From assembly GCF_029626265.1 (NCBI RefSeq), contig NZ_JARUBN010000001.1, positions 4,154,001 through 4,218,000 on the forward strand: DNA of 64,000 bases, given 5' to 3'. Origin of the DNA: Micromonospora sp. WMMD1102. Its GTDB lineage: Bacteria; Actinomycetota; Actinomycetes; Mycobacteriales; Micromonosporaceae. This document shows positions 42,674 to 51,914 of the stretch, in pieces. The notes beneath the pieces were generated by a model. The model made no database searches. It had not been told where the DNA came from and worked only from the letters and a program-made list of their open reading frames with translations. Each line of letters begins with the position of its first letter. The stretch's first letter is position 1. The position numbers were made by a program, and so were the translations under genes.

Positions 42674-43951
42674 GTGAGTATCGAGGCGGAGCTGCGGGCG
42701 GAGTTCGACCGCTGGGAACGCAGGGAGATCGCGCTCTTCAACGTCCTCCCCTATCTCCTGCTGGCCGCCAGTGTCCTGCTCACGCTGCTGCAACCGATCT
42801 GGGTCACGCCGGTGCACGTGCCGACCATGCTCGGGCTGACCCTCGCGGCAACCCTCTGGGTGCTCTACTTCCACACCCTGCACCCGGAATGGCACGAACA
42901 CGGCCCGCTGATGGGCCTCTACTACACCGGGCTGATGGTGCTGGCCGCCGGCCTGGTGGCGATCGCACCCTTCTTCGCCCTCTTCGCCTTCGTCGGCTAC
43001 CCACAGTCGTTCATCTACCTGAAGGGTCGCTGGCGCTATGCCGGGGTCGCCGCCACGGCGACCGTCTCGGCGATCGGATATCTGGGCGGGGTCGCCGACA
43101 TCGTCGCCGGGCGGTGGTGGGAAGGCATCGCCGTCACCGTGATCAGCATCCTGCTGGCCGGGGTGTTCTTCCACTTCGCCGAGCTGGCCGACCAGCGCAA
43201 CCACAAGCAGCGGCAGGCGCTCACCGAGCTGCACGAGGTCAACACCAAGCTGGAGGCGGCGCTGGAGGAGAACGCCGGCCTGCACGCCCAACTGCTGGTC
43301 CAGGCCAGGGAGGCAGGGGTGCTCGACGAGCGGCAGCGGATGGCCCGGGAGATCCACGACACCCTCGCCCAGGGGCTCGCCGGCATCCTCACCCAACTCC
43401 AGGCCGCCGAGCAGACCGACGACCCGGCCGCCTCCGGTCGACACCTGACGAACGCGATGAACCTGGCCCGGGAGAGCCTCACCGAGGCCCGCCGGACGGT
43501 CCACGCGGTGGAGCCGGCGATGCTCGCGCAGGCCCGGCTGCCGGACGCGATAAACGAGCTGGCCCGGCGCTGGGCCGAGGTGCATGACGTCGACACGGTG
43601 CTGACCACCACCGGCGACGCCCGGCCGATGCACGCCGACGTCGAGGTGACGCTGCTGCGTACCGCACAGGAGGCGCTGGCGAACGTGGCGAAGCATGCCC
43701 GGGCCAGCCGGGTCGGCCTGACCCTGTCGTACATGGAGGATCTGGTGACGCTCGACGTACGGGACGACGGTGTCGGCTTCGCGCCGGGTGCCAAGCGGGC
43801 CAACGGCTCGACGAACGGAGGGTTCGGGCTGGCCGGCATGCGGCAGCGGGTGCAGCGCCTCGCCGGCCGGCTGGACATCGAATCCGAGCCGGGCGGCGGA
43901 ACGGCGATCTCGGCCGTCGTGCCGGCCATCCCCGCCGGAGGTGTCGATTGA
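42674..43951 (+). CDS. sensor histidine kinase (HisKA_3 type)
   Basis: 425 residues. The N-terminal membrane domain has about six helices, then a coiled coil (NHKQRQALTELHEVNTKLEAALEENAGLHAQLL). The phospho-acceptor box is RMAREIHDTLAQGL with His228, and the ATPase has RTAQEALANVAKHARAS, DVRDDGVGF and GGFGLAGMRQRVQRLAG. GTG 42674 is three bases after the permease stop. Its stop overlaps the regulator start (TTGA). Confidence 0.93.
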   Translation: MSIEAELRAEFDRWERREIALFNVLPYLLLAASVLLTLLQPIWVTPVHVPTMLGLTLAATLWVLYFHTLHPEWHEHGPLMGLYYTGLMVLAAGLVAIAPFFALFAFVGYPQSFIYLKGRWRYAGVAATATVSAIGYLGGVADIVAGRWWEGIAVTVISILLAGVFFHFAELADQRNHKQRQALTELHEVNTKLEAALEENAGLHAQLLVQAREAGVLDERQRMAREIHDTLAQGLAGILTQLQAAEQTDDPAASGRHLTNAMNLARESLTEARRTVHAVEPAMLAQARLPDAINELARRWAEVHDVDTVLTTTGDARPMHADVEVTLLRTAQEALANVAKHARASRVGLTLSYMEDLVTLDVRDDGVGFAPGAKRANGSTNGGFGLAGMRQRVQRLAGRLDIESEPGGGTAISAVVPAIPAGGVD

Positions 43952-44577
43952 TCTCGCTGCTGATCGTCGACGACCACCCGGTGGTCCGGGACGGGTTGCG
44001 GGGCATGTTCAGCGCCGACGGGCGTTTCGAGGTGCTCGGCGAGGCCGGCGACGGCGCCGAGGCGATCGCCGCCGGGGAGCGGCTCCGACCCGACGTCATC
44101 CTGATGGACCTGCGGATGCCGAGGACCGACGGGGTCACCGCGATCAGGGAACTCGCCCGGCGCGGGGTGTCGGCCCGGATCCTGGTGCTCACCACGTACG
44201 ACACCGACAGTGACGTGCTGCCGGCGATCGAGGCGGGCGCCACCGGGTACCTGTTGAAAGACGCCCCGCGCGAGGAGCTGTTCCGGGCGGTCGAGGCTGC
44301 CGCGCGCGGACAGGCGGTCCTCTCCCCCGCCGTCGCGACCCGGCTGATGGGGCAGATCCGCCAGCCGGCCTCCGAGCCGCTGTCCCAGCGCGAGTTGGAG
44401 GTGCTGGAGCTGATCGCCCAGGGCTCGACCAACCGCGAGGCGGCGCGGCAGCTGTTCATCAGCGAGGCCACCGTCAAGACCCACCTGCTGCACGTGTACG
44501 CGAAACTCGGGGTCAACGACCGGGCCGCGGCGGTGGCCACCGCCTTCTCCCGTGGCTACCTGACACCCCGCCGCTGA
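43948..44577 (+). CDS. NarL/FixJ-type response regulator
   Basis: 209 residues. Receiver domain with DD at 8-9, the phospho-Asp54 in VILMDLRMP and Lys in YLLKDAPREEL; LuxR HTH at the C-terminus (LSQRELEVLELIAQGSTNREAARQLFISEATVKTHLLHVYAKLGVNDRAAAVATA). It starts at TTG 43948, which overlaps the kinase stop. The arrangement suggests that the pair controls the exporter in the same operon. Confidence 0.94.
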   Translation: MISLLIVDDHPVVRDGLRGMFSADGRFEVLGEAGDGAEAIAAGERLRPDVILMDLRMPRTDGVTAIRELARRGVSARILVLTTYDTDSDVLPAIEAGATGYLLKDAPREELFRAVEAAARGQAVLSPAVATRLMGQIRQPASEPLSQRELEVLELIAQGSTNREAARQLFISEATVKTHLLHVYAKLGVNDRAAAVATAFSRGYLTPRR

Positions 44578-44673
44578 CGCCCGCACCAGCCGACCTCGAT
44601 CAGGGAGCCGGAGGCCTGCCGTACTTGCTTGTTCCTGGCGGGCCCACCCGGTCCTCTTCTAGGCTCACTCGGC

Positions 44674-45675
44674 ATGCGTGTGACCCACTCGCTCCTGCAC
44701 GTCGAGGACCTCGCCCGGCTCGTGGAGCGGGAGTACGCCATCGCGACGCCCGTCAGGGTGACCTTGCTTAACCGCGGCTTCAACGACACCTACCTGGTCA
44801 CCGACGTCGAGGGCGGTCGCCGCGTGCTGCGGGTCTACAACCGGGCCAAGTACTGGATCCGCTCGGAGTCCGACCTCCGCTTCGAACTCGACCTGCTCGA
44901 GCACCTGGCAGCCGCCGGGCTGGGCGTCATCCGTCCCTACCAGCGGGCCGTCGGAGACCGGCTCGGCCGGCTGGCGGCACCGGAGGGCGAACGATGCTTC
45001 GCCCTCCTCACCCACGCGCCCGGCAGGCCCCTGTACGAAGGCACCCTGACCAGCGGGCAATGGCGCGAGTTCGGCTCCGGCATCGCCCGGATGCACCTGG
45101 AGATGGACACCTTCCGCACCAGCCACGACCGCTACCACCTGGACGAACGCATCCTCGTCGCACGGCCGCTGGCCAGCCTGGCGCGCTGTGCCGGCTCGGA
45201 CCGGGCCGCGGCGGACCTCGCCGAACTCGACAGGCTCGGCGAGCGACTGACCGACGAGATCCGGCGGCTCCGGGCGATCGGCGGCGCCGCGTACGGGATC
45301 ATCCACGCGGACCTGCACCGGGGCAACACCCACGTCGACGGAGACGGACGGTTTGTCACGTTCGACTTCGACCACTGCGGGTTCGGGTTACGCGCGTACG
45401 ACCTGGTCGCTCTCTATCGCGGGCCCGAATCGCCGGCGGAGGAACGCGAACGGTGGGCAGCGGTTCTCGCCGGCTACCAGCAGGTCCGCCCGCTGAGCCA
45501 GGGCGAGCTGGCCGGTTTCCCCGTCCTGGCCGCCTGCCGGGCGATGTGGGACATCGGCGACTGGCTCGCTGCCACCGACCGAAACGGCGACGCCTGGGTG
45601 ACCGAAGCGGTGCTCGCCAAGCTGCTGGCGGACGTCCGCAAGGCGCAACCGGATCCCACACCCCGGCCCGGATGA
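44674..45675 (+). CDS. aminoglycoside-phosphotransferase/SrkA-like kinase
   Basis: 333 residues in the protein-kinase-like APH fold: NRGFNDTYLVTDVEGGRRVLRVYN (nucleotide and Lys), the Brenner motif IIHADLHRGNTHVDGDGR and the metal DFDHCGFGLRAYDL. Closest in layout to homoserine-kinase-II/SrkA-like proteins. TAGGCT lies eight bases before ATG 44674, suggesting a leaderless message. Substrate unknown. Confidence 0.87.
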   Translation: MRVTHSLLHVEDLARLVEREYAIATPVRVTLLNRGFNDTYLVTDVEGGRRVLRVYNRAKYWIRSESDLRFELDLLEHLAAAGLGVIRPYQRAVGDRLGRLAAPEGERCFALLTHAPGRPLYEGTLTSGQWREFGSGIARMHLEMDTFRTSHDRYHLDERILVARPLASLARCAGSDRAAADLAELDRLGERLTDEIRRLRAIGGAAYGIIHADLHRGNTHVDGDGRFVTFDFDHCGFGLRAYDLVALYRGPESPAEERERWAAVLAGYQQVRPLSQGELAGFPVLAACRAMWDIGDWLAATDRNGDAWVTEAVLAKLLADVRKAQPDPTPRPG

Positions 45676-45748
45676 CGCCCGGCGAAGGTCACAGGATGTG
45701 ACGCCCAGTCAGCGGCACGCACGAGGTCGCCCGAGCCGGAGACGCCGA

Positions 45749-46354
45749 TCACGGCAAGGTCGGTGGCTTGGCCTTCTGCGGGTAGATCGTCTCGTGCCGG
45801 GCCAGCATGGCGACGAACTCGCCGATCTTCCGCTCCCGGGTCTCCGCCCGTTTGACGGCGTTGACGCGGTGGATGAGAGCGAACCGGTTGGTCTGGGTGA
45901 GTACGTCGAACATGGCCTGCGCGGCGGGATCGGCGGCGATGGCGGCGCGGAGGTCGGCCGGCACCTCGGCCTCCGAGGGCGGGGCGTAGGCGGCCGCCCA
46001 CCGCCCGTCCGCCTTGGCGGCTTCCACCGCGGCGCGGCCGCCGGGCAGCATCCGCCCCTGCGCCTCCAGCCTGGCCACGTTGGCGACATTGCGTTGTGAC
46101 CAGGAACTGCGGGGCCGGCGCGGAGTGAACCGGATCCAGGAGGTCTCCTGGTCCCGTTTTCGGGCCTGCCCGTCGATCCAGCCGAAGCACAGCGCCTCGT
46201 CGACCGCCTGCTGCCAGGTCAGCGTGGTGACTGTGCCGCCCTTCTTGGTCAGGGCGAGCCAGACGCCGGGCGAGGTTGCGTGGTTGGCCGTCAACCACGC
46301 GCGCAGCGCCGCAGCGTCCGCCACGATCAACTCATCCAGTTCGGCACTGCCCAT
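45749..46354 (-). CDS. YdeI/OmpD-associated family protein
   Basis: 201 residues: the block EALCFGWIDGQARKRDQETSWIRFTPRRPRSSWSQRNVANVARLEAQGRM is the family signature, with an N-terminal AALRAWLTANHATSPGVWLALTKKG. The family's role is not established; members are linked with stress or antimicrobial-peptide resistance. Monocistronic, ATG 46354. Confidence 0.9.
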   Translation of the reverse strand: MGSAELDELIVADAAALRAWLTANHATSPGVWLALTKKGGTVTTLTWQQAVDEALCFGWIDGQARKRDQETSWIRFTPRRPRSSWSQRNVANVARLEAQGRMLPGGRAAVEAAKADGRWAAAYAPPSEAEVPADLRAAIAADPAAQAMFDVLTQTNRFALIHRVNAVKRAETRERKIGEFVAMLARHETIYPQKAKPPTLP

Positions 46355-46539
46355 GCCGGGCAGGCTAACCGGTGGGTATGACGACGGCTTCAGGACCTTC
46401 CACGTCTTGAGGTCGGGGCAGTGATCCTCGGCGGACTACCATGAACGACCATCCGCAGATCGTGACGGCGTCAATCTGCCGCAGCGCTGATCTGACAGCC
46501 GAGGTCGCCGGGGTTCGCGGCGGCAGATAGGAGGGCGAG

Positions 46540-47235
46540 ATGCCCGATCCCGATGATCCCCCCAGGGACGAGCAGGCGGCCGGATCCCCCTCCGCCCCCG
46601 CACCCGCCCCCGTCCCCGTACGAGCGCAGATCCTGTCCACCGAGCACTGGAGCCTACTGGCCACCCGGAACCTGGCGTGGAGCGAGAGCTTCAGCCGCGC
46701 CAGCTGGTTCGTGACGGTGGTGTCGGCGACGGTCGTCGCGCTCGCGCTGGTGGCGGACAGCACCGACTTCGGCGCCGGCTTCCGCTTCTTCGCGTTACTG
46801 CTCATCCCGTTGCTGGTCGTCATCGGGGTGGCCACCGTCGTCCGCCTGGTGCAGCTCAACAGCGAGGACGTCGAGCTGGTGATCGGAATGAACCGGTTGC
46901 GTCGGGGCTACCTCGATCTGGCGCCCGAGCTGGAGCGCTACTTCGTCACCGGGCACGGCGAGGATGTCGCCGGGATCATGCGGACCTACGGTGCCAGCCG
47001 CACCCGCATCCCCGCCACCCAGTACCTGTCGAGCGTCCCCCTGCTGGTCAGCGTCATCGTCGCCGTCCTCGTCGGCGCGCTGGCCGGCCTGATCGGCGAC
47101 TCGCTCGGCGTCGGGATCGAGGCGGCCGTCGTCATCGGCGCCGTGGCCACCGTCGCCGCGCTGGCGAGCCTGGCCCTCCTCATCGTCCGGCATGTCAACC
47201 ACACCTGGGACCGGCGCCGGCGCGACCAGCCGTAG
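46540..47235 (+). CDS. membrane protein of unknown function
   Basis: 231 residues. A Pro/Ala-rich cytoplasmic leader, then four hydrophobic helices in two pairs (SWFVTVVSATVVALALVAD; FFALLLIPLLVVIGVATVV; YLSSVPLLVSVIVAVLVGALAGLIG; AAVVIGAVATVAALASLALLIV). Between the pairs, a loop has VIGMNRLRRGYLDLAPELERYFVTGHGEDVAGIM. GGAGG sits five bases before ATG 46540. I do not recognise a named family. Confidence 0.72.
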   Translation: MPDPDDPPRDEQAAGSPSAPAPAPVPVRAQILSTEHWSLLATRNLAWSESFSRASWFVTVVSATVVALALVADSTDFGAGFRFFALLLIPLLVVIGVATVVRLVQLNSEDVELVIGMNRLRRGYLDLAPELERYFVTGHGEDVAGIMRTYGASRTRIPATQYLSSVPLLVSVIVAVLVGALAGLIGDSLGVGIEAAVVIGAVATVAALASLALLIVRHVNHTWDRRRRDQP

Positions 47236-47360
47236 CGACGGTACCGGATGGGCGTACGCGTGCAGGAGGTCCTGGTATCGCCGCTGGTAAACGGTCGGCT
47301 GCGTACGGTGTCGGCCTGGGACCGCGCATGCCGGTGCGTCGCTCGGCCGGCACCCGGGCG

Positions 47361-47714
47361 TCAGTGACACGTGGTTGCCACGTTGAGGAAAAGGCAGCAC
47401 GAGGCCAGCACGGACAGGGTGACCGCGGACGCTGCCCGCACGGCGATATCGGCGCCGCCACGATGACGCCGGGTCACCGGCAACGTCTGCTCCACGACCA
47501 CCAGAGCCAGCCAGCCGAGCAGGACCAGCGGGAACAAGAGATCCCAGGCCGGGTTGTCGAAGGAGCTGACGTTACCGTTCCCGCCGTAGTTGGGACAGTC
47601 CTCGTAGCGGGTGATCGGGTCGAGGACCAGCAGCAGCGAGATGACGGCCGCGCCGCCGACGAGGCAGGCCCAGAATCCGCTGAGCCGTGACGGGGGTCCC
47701 CCATGGTTGATCAT
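47361..47714 (-). CDS. small membrane protein of unknown function
   Basis: 117 residues with three hydrophobic helices (FWACLVGGAAVISLLLVL; LFPLVLLGWLALVVVEQTL; AVTLSVLASCCLFLNVATT) and an extracytoplasmic loop YEDCPNYGGNGNVSSFDNPAWD. Its ATG overlaps the stop of the upstream kinase-like gene by four bases, so it is co-translated with it. Function unknown. Confidence 0.68.
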   Translation of the reverse strand: MINHGGPPSRLSGFWACLVGGAAVISLLLVLDPITRYEDCPNYGGNGNVSSFDNPAWDLLFPLVLLGWLALVVVEQTLPVTRRHRGGADIAVRAASAVTLSVLASCCLFLNVATTCH

Positions 47715-48664
47715 CAGTTGAGCCTGGAAACGCCTGGTCGGGTGACGGTGCCTGCCGCGTACTCCTCGAAGATCTCGTCGAGGACGCGCATCGCGCTCGC
47801 GGCTGAGTCTTCCTCGTCGCCCGGGGTGTTGGCGCAGGTGACAAGCGTCTTCCAGAGTGCCCAGCCGCGCCCGCGCGCCCAGGTCGCGTCATCGACGGAG
47901 AGTCGGTCCCGGAACACCTGGCGGCCCTCCGGGCTCAGCAGCGTCCAGGCGATTGCCAGGTCACAGGCCGGATCGCCGACGCCGCAGGTCCCGAAGTCGA
48001 TGACAGCTGCCAGCTTCCCGTCGTCGAGCAGCAGGTTGCCCGCTGCGATGTCACCGTGGAACCAGCTCGGCACGCCGTCCCAGCGGGCGTCCAGTGCGCT
48101 CTTCCAAATCTCGCGGGCCAGATCGACGTCGACGTGGCCGTCGAGCGTCGTGAGCGCGCGCCGCGCCACACCGTCGTAGGTGCGCAGGGTGCCGCCCCGG
48201 TACCAGTTGTGCTGTCCGGGGCGGGGACCGTCAGTGGTGTCGACGTTTTGCAGGGCCGCCAGGAATTCGGCCAGGTCGAGCGCGAAGCGGCTGGGATCGA
48301 CGATCCGGTCCGCGCTCGCGGGTTCGCCGGGCAGCCATTCGTAGATCGACCACGGGAAGGGGTAGTCGGCGTCGGGTTCGCCCCTGACCAGTGGAGTGGG
48401 GATGGGCAGCGGAAGGTGGGGTGCGAGCACCGGAAGCCAGCGGTGCTCCTTGTCGACCGCCTCGGCGTACTCGGCCGCGCTGGGCAGGCGTACCAGCTTC
48501 TGCGTGCCCAGGTGGAACGTGAGGTTGTCCCAGCCACCGTTGGCGACGGGCCGCACCGGCAGATCGGCCCACTGCGGGAACTGGTTGACGACCAACCGAC
48601 GCACCTGCTGGACATCGATGGCGATGCGTCGCGGAACGGGACCGATTTGGGGTGTGTCGCTCAC
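47714..48664 (-). CDS. aminoglycoside phosphotransferase-family protein
   Basis: 316 residues: a start like VANGGWDNLTFHLGTQKLVRLPSAAEYAEAVDKEHRWLPVL, the catalytic WFHGDIAAGNLLLDDGKLAAVIDFGTCGVGDPACDLAIAW with Asp in HGDIAAGN and in DFGTCG. Many such chromosomal proteins are not true drug-resistance enzymes. GTG 48664 is used; no strong ribosome site. Confidence 0.88.
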   Translation of the reverse strand: MSDTPQIGPVPRRIAIDVQQVRRLVVNQFPQWADLPVRPVANGGWDNLTFHLGTQKLVRLPSAAEYAEAVDKEHRWLPVLAPHLPLPIPTPLVRGEPDADYPFPWSIYEWLPGEPASADRIVDPSRFALDLAEFLAALQNVDTTDGPRPGQHNWYRGGTLRTYDGVARRALTTLDGHVDVDLAREIWKSALDARWDGVPSWFHGDIAAGNLLLDDGKLAAVIDFGTCGVGDPACDLAIAWTLLSPEGRQVFRDRLSVDDATWARGRGWALWKTLVTCANTPGDEEDSAASAMRVLDEIFEEYAAGTVTRPGVSRLN

Positions 48665-48914
48665 TGGAGCATCGTCCCGCACGCGCCAGCTCCGCGGTCG
48701 AGCGGTGCAGGGCCGCCGGGAGCCGGGCCGGGGTCCAGCGGGGGTGGCATGAGTGCCGACCCAGCCTTCACCTTCGGGCCCGGCCAAGGGCGAGGCGGTG
48801 CTCCTCGCCATCACCTGACGGGTACCTGGCGGCTGGCCGGGCGATGCTCAGCGTCCAGGGCAACGGTTGGCTATTGTCGCCGGAGACCTGCCTGGACGAA
48901 TGACGAGGACTGCG
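48665..48914. other. divergent intergenic gap
   Basis: 250 bases between the divergent phosphotransferase and FGGY kinase genes. It must hold both promoters. I see no clear operator, RNA or gene in it. Confidence 0.4.
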
Positions 48915-50396
48915 ATGACCCGGACCGACGACGACGTCGCCCTCGACTCGGCGGTGGACCCGCTGGTCGTCGCGCTGGACATCGGGTCCACCGCCACCCG
49001 TGGTGGCGTGCACGACGCGTCGGGCCGGCGGGTCGACGGCCTCCAGCACAAGGTGCCGCACGCCTTCACCGTCGCACCCGACGGCACCTCGGTCATCGAC
49101 CCCGACCAGGTGACGGCGGAGGTCGAGCAGGTCCTCGACGCGGTGACCGGGGACCGGCAGTTGGGGACCCGGATCGCCGGTGTCGCGATGGACACCTTCG
49201 CCGCCTCGTTGATCGCGGTCGACGCGGCCGGACGCGCGCTCACCCCGTGCCTGACCTACGCCGACTCCCGCAGCGCAGCGGCGGTCACGGCGCTTCGGGA
49301 GGAGCTCGACGAGGAGGCGGTGCAGCAGCGCACCGGCACCCGCCTGCACACGAGCTACCACGCGCCGCGCCTGCGCTGGTTCGCCTCCGCGCAGCCGCGT
49401 GCCGTCACCGGGGCCGCGCTCTGGTGCTCCCTCGGCGAGTACGTCCTGGCCCGGCTCGTCGGGCACCCGCTCGCCGGCACGTCCACGGTGGCGTGGACCG
49501 GCCTGCTCGACCGCCGTACCGGTGAGTTCGACGCCGAGCTGCTCGCCGCGGCGGGCATCGGCCCCGAGCAGCTCTCCCGACCACTGGACATGACCGAGCC
49601 GGCGCCGTCGGGAGCCCCGGCGCGCTGGCCCGCTCTCGCTCGGGCCGTGTGGTTCCCCGCTATCACCGACGGCTTCGCCAGCAACATCGGGTCCGGGGCG
49701 ACCGACGCCACGGTGCTCACCGCGTCGACAGCCACCAGCGGTGCGCTGCGGGTACTGCTCGACGGCCCCGCCGATCCGCTGCCGTTCGGGCTCTGGAACT
49801 ACCGGGTCGACGCCGGGCGCACGCTGCTCGGCGGGGCGATCAACGACGTCGGTCGTGCCGTGAGTTGGGCACAGAGCACGTTGCGCCTCGGCCCTGCGCT
49901 CGCGGCCACCCTCACCGCGCCGCCGAGCGACGCCACGCCGCTGGTGTTGCCGTACCTCACTGGTGAACGTGCGCCGGGCTGGGTCGGTGGGGCACGTGCC
50001 GTGTTCGACGGCGTGTCGGCGGCCACGGATGCCGACTCGCTGTTCCGGGGGATCATCGAGGGCGTGGCCATGACCTACGCGCGGGTCGCCGACGAACTCC
50101 ACCCGGCCGCCCCGGAGGTCCTGGAGGTCGCGGCGGCGGGACGGGTCAGCAACGACCATCCTGGATGGCTCCAGATCCTCGCGGACGTACTCGGGCGCCC
50201 CGTCACCCAGGTGACCCGGCGCCGCGCGACGCAGCGTGGAACGGCGCTGCTCGCGCTCGACGTGCTGGCACCGGAGGTCCCGCGCGCACCTCGGGCAACG
50301 GGAGAGACCTACGAGCCCCGGCCGGCGCACGTCGAGCACTATGCGCGACGGCGGGCGCGGTTCGCCGAGGTGTACGACGCGCTCGTGCGCGGCTGA
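48915..50396 (+). CDS. FGGY-family carbohydrate kinase (gluconokinase-like)
   Basis: 493 residues. The phosphate-1 motif ALDIGSTATRGGVHDASGRRV is at the start, then GVAMDTFAASLIAVDAAG, TPCLTYADSR, the central SNIGSGATDATVLTASTATSGALRV and the C-terminal GVAMTYARVADEL...VAAAGRVSNDHPGWLQILADVLGRPV. The LDIGS and SNIGSG wording is that of gluconate kinases. ATG 48915 has GAGGA five bases upstream; ATG 48900 is possible. Monocistronic. Confidence 0.9.
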   Translation: MTRTDDDVALDSAVDPLVVALDIGSTATRGGVHDASGRRVDGLQHKVPHAFTVAPDGTSVIDPDQVTAEVEQVLDAVTGDRQLGTRIAGVAMDTFAASLIAVDAAGRALTPCLTYADSRSAAAVTALREELDEEAVQQRTGTRLHTSYHAPRLRWFASAQPRAVTGAALWCSLGEYVLARLVGHPLAGTSTVAWTGLLDRRTGEFDAELLAAAGIGPEQLSRPLDMTEPAPSGAPARWPALARAVWFPAITDGFASNIGSGATDATVLTASTATSGALRVLLDGPADPLPFGLWNYRVDAGRTLLGGAINDVGRAVSWAQSTLRLGPALAATLTAPPSDATPLVLPYLTGERAPGWVGGARAVFDGVSAATDADSLFRGIIEGVAMTYARVADELHPAAPEVLEVAAAGRVSNDHPGWLQILADVLGRPVTQVTRRRATQRGTALLALDVLAPEVPRAPRATGETYEPRPAHVEHYARRRARFAEVYDALVRG

Positions 50397-50399
50397 CCA

Positions 50400-50417
50400 C
50401 CCGGGCGCCTGCCCGGG
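50400..50417. terminator. short GC hairpin between convergent genes
   Basis: CCCGGGC (50400-50406), loop GCCT, GCCCGGG (50411-50417), followed by AAA. It sits just after the kinase stop and before the end of the convergent SDR gene. Confidence 0.55.
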
Positions 50418-50439
50418 AAATGGTCGGGGGCTCGGGTCG

Positions 50440-51204
50440 TCAGACGCGCGGGCCGAGGAACAGGCCGCCACTGGCGTCGATGACCTGGCCGGTGACCCAG
50501 CGTGCGGCGTCGGAGGCGAGGAACGCGACCACGTCGGCGACGTCGCCGGGCCCGCCCAGCCGGTCGAGCGCCGTCATTGCGGTGATCGTCTCGGCCAGGC
50601 CCGGTGTCTCGAAGACCGGCCCGTTGGTCGCGGTCCGGGTGGCGCCGGGCGCGACCGCGTTCACCGTGATGCCCCGGTGGCCGAGCTGGTTGGCCAGGGT
50701 CAGGGTCATCGTCTCGACCGCGCCCTTGGTCATCGCGAAGGAGGTCTGGGTGGCGTTGGCCATCCGGGTCGCGACGGACGACATCGTGATGATCCGGCCG
50801 CCGTCGCGGAACAGCGGCAGGGCCCGCTCGATGACGAAGTACGGCGCTCGGACGTTCACCGCGAAGAGCTTGTCGAAGGCTGCCCGGGTCGTGGTGCCGA
50901 GCGGGCCTGCCGGTGGCGCCGCCGCGTTGTTGACGAGGATGTCGAGGGGCCGGCCGGCCAGGCAGTTCTCGACCCCCGCGAAGAGCGTGTCGACGTCCCC
51001 GCCCACCCCCAGTTCCGCGCCGACGGCGTACGCCGTTCCACCGTGCCGCACGATCTGGTCGACCGTCGCCGTCGCGCCGTCCTGGTCCGCACCGAAGTGC
51101 GCGACGACCATCGCGCCGCGCGCGCCGAGCCGGATCGCGATCTCCTGCCCTATGCCGCGTGATGCGCCGGTCACCAGGGCGGTTCTGCCGATCAGGTCAG
51201 TCAT
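50440..51204 (-). CDS. short-chain dehydrogenase/reductase with Phe at the catalytic Tyr position
   Basis: 254 residues: TGASRGIG cofactor loop, NNAAAPPAGP, IITMSSVATRM and GITVNAVAPGATRTATNGPVF. The active-site motif YxxxK reads FAMTK with Phe156 and Lys160, so the proton-donor Tyr is missing. The remainder is a normal glucose-dehydrogenase/3-ketoacyl-reductase-like SDR. ATG 51204. Divergent from a TetR gene that probably controls it. Confidence 0.87.
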   Translation of the reverse strand: MTDLIGRTALVTGASRGIGQEIAIRLGARGAMVVAHFGADQDGATATVDQIVRHGGTAYAVGAELGVGGDVDTLFAGVENCLAGRPLDILVNNAAAPPAGPLGTTTRAAFDKLFAVNVRAPYFVIERALPLFRDGGRIITMSSVATRMANATQTSFAMTKGAVETMTLTLANQLGHRGITVNAVAPGATRTATNGPVFETPGLAETITAMTALDRLGGPGDVADVVAFLASDAARWVTGQVIDASGGLFLGPRV

Positions 51205-51226
51205 GATGTTAGTTACTCCCAAAGTG

Positions 51227-51251
51227 TTAGTGACTACCAGTGCGGTAGTGT
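51227..51251. promoter_or_regulatory. TetR operator and promoter region
   Basis: GACTACC (51232-51238) and GGTAGTG (51244-51250) form an imperfect inverted repeat. TAGTGT (51246-51251) is a -10-like hexamer seven bases before the TetR ATG at 51259, so a leaderless TetR message overlapped by its own operator is plausible. Confidence 0.5.
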
Positions 51252-51258
51252 CTATCAC

Positions 51259-51855
51259 ATGGGCGAGCGGCACTCAACACTGCGGGAGCAACGGCGGGCC
51301 GAGACGCAGCGCATGATCCAGGCGCATGCGCTGCGGTTGTTCGTCGAGCGCGGATACGACAGCACGACCGTGAACGACGTCGCCGAGGCTGCCGGCGTCG
51401 CCCCGATGACGGTGTACCGGCACTTCCCGACGAAGGAGGACCTAGTGCAGGTCGACCAGAACGGCCGGCTGCTCGCCGAACGGATCGCCGCCACGCCCGC
51501 CGGACAGCCTCTGGTCCGCCGCATCGGCAGCGCACTCGTCGACTCGGCGCGGACCCTCACCGCCGGTGACGACGGACTACTGCTGGCCCGTCTGCGGCTG
51601 ATGATCTCCACGCCCGCCCTGCGCGCCAGGCACCTGGACAACCACTACGTACTGCAACAGGCCATCGTGGACGGTCTCCGGGACGAGGTTGCCGACCCGG
51701 ACGCCACCTTCCAGGCCGAGGCTGCGGCAAGCGCCTGCCTGGCCGCCATGCACACCGCGCTGGTGCGATGGGCGAAGGACGACGGGCGCACCGACCTGCC
51801 CGACCTGATCGCCAAGGCGCTGGCGGCGACCTTCGGCGACGGGACGACCCGGTAA
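51259..51855 (+). CDS. TetR-family regulator
   Basis: 198 residues. N-terminal HTH RRAETQRMIQAHALRLFVERGYDSTTVNDVAEAAGVAPMTVYRHFPTKEDLVQ, then an all-helical ligand domain with LDNHYVLQQAIVDGLRDEVADP. ATG 51259. It is divergent from the SDR gene with a 54-base shared control region, so it is likely that gene's repressor. Confidence 0.92.
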   Translation: MGERHSTLREQRRAETQRMIQAHALRLFVERGYDSTTVNDVAEAAGVAPMTVYRHFPTKEDLVQVDQNGRLLAERIAATPAGQPLVRRIGSALVDSARTLTAGDDGLLLARLRLMISTPALRARHLDNHYVLQQAIVDGLRDEVADPDATFQAEAAASACLAAMHTALVRWAKDDGRTDLPDLIAKALAATFGDGTTR

Positions 51856-51914
51856 AGGGCCCCACACTCCGCCGGGGCGGTACGCGCAGCCGGACAGCGT
51901 CAGGCTGGGGGACT

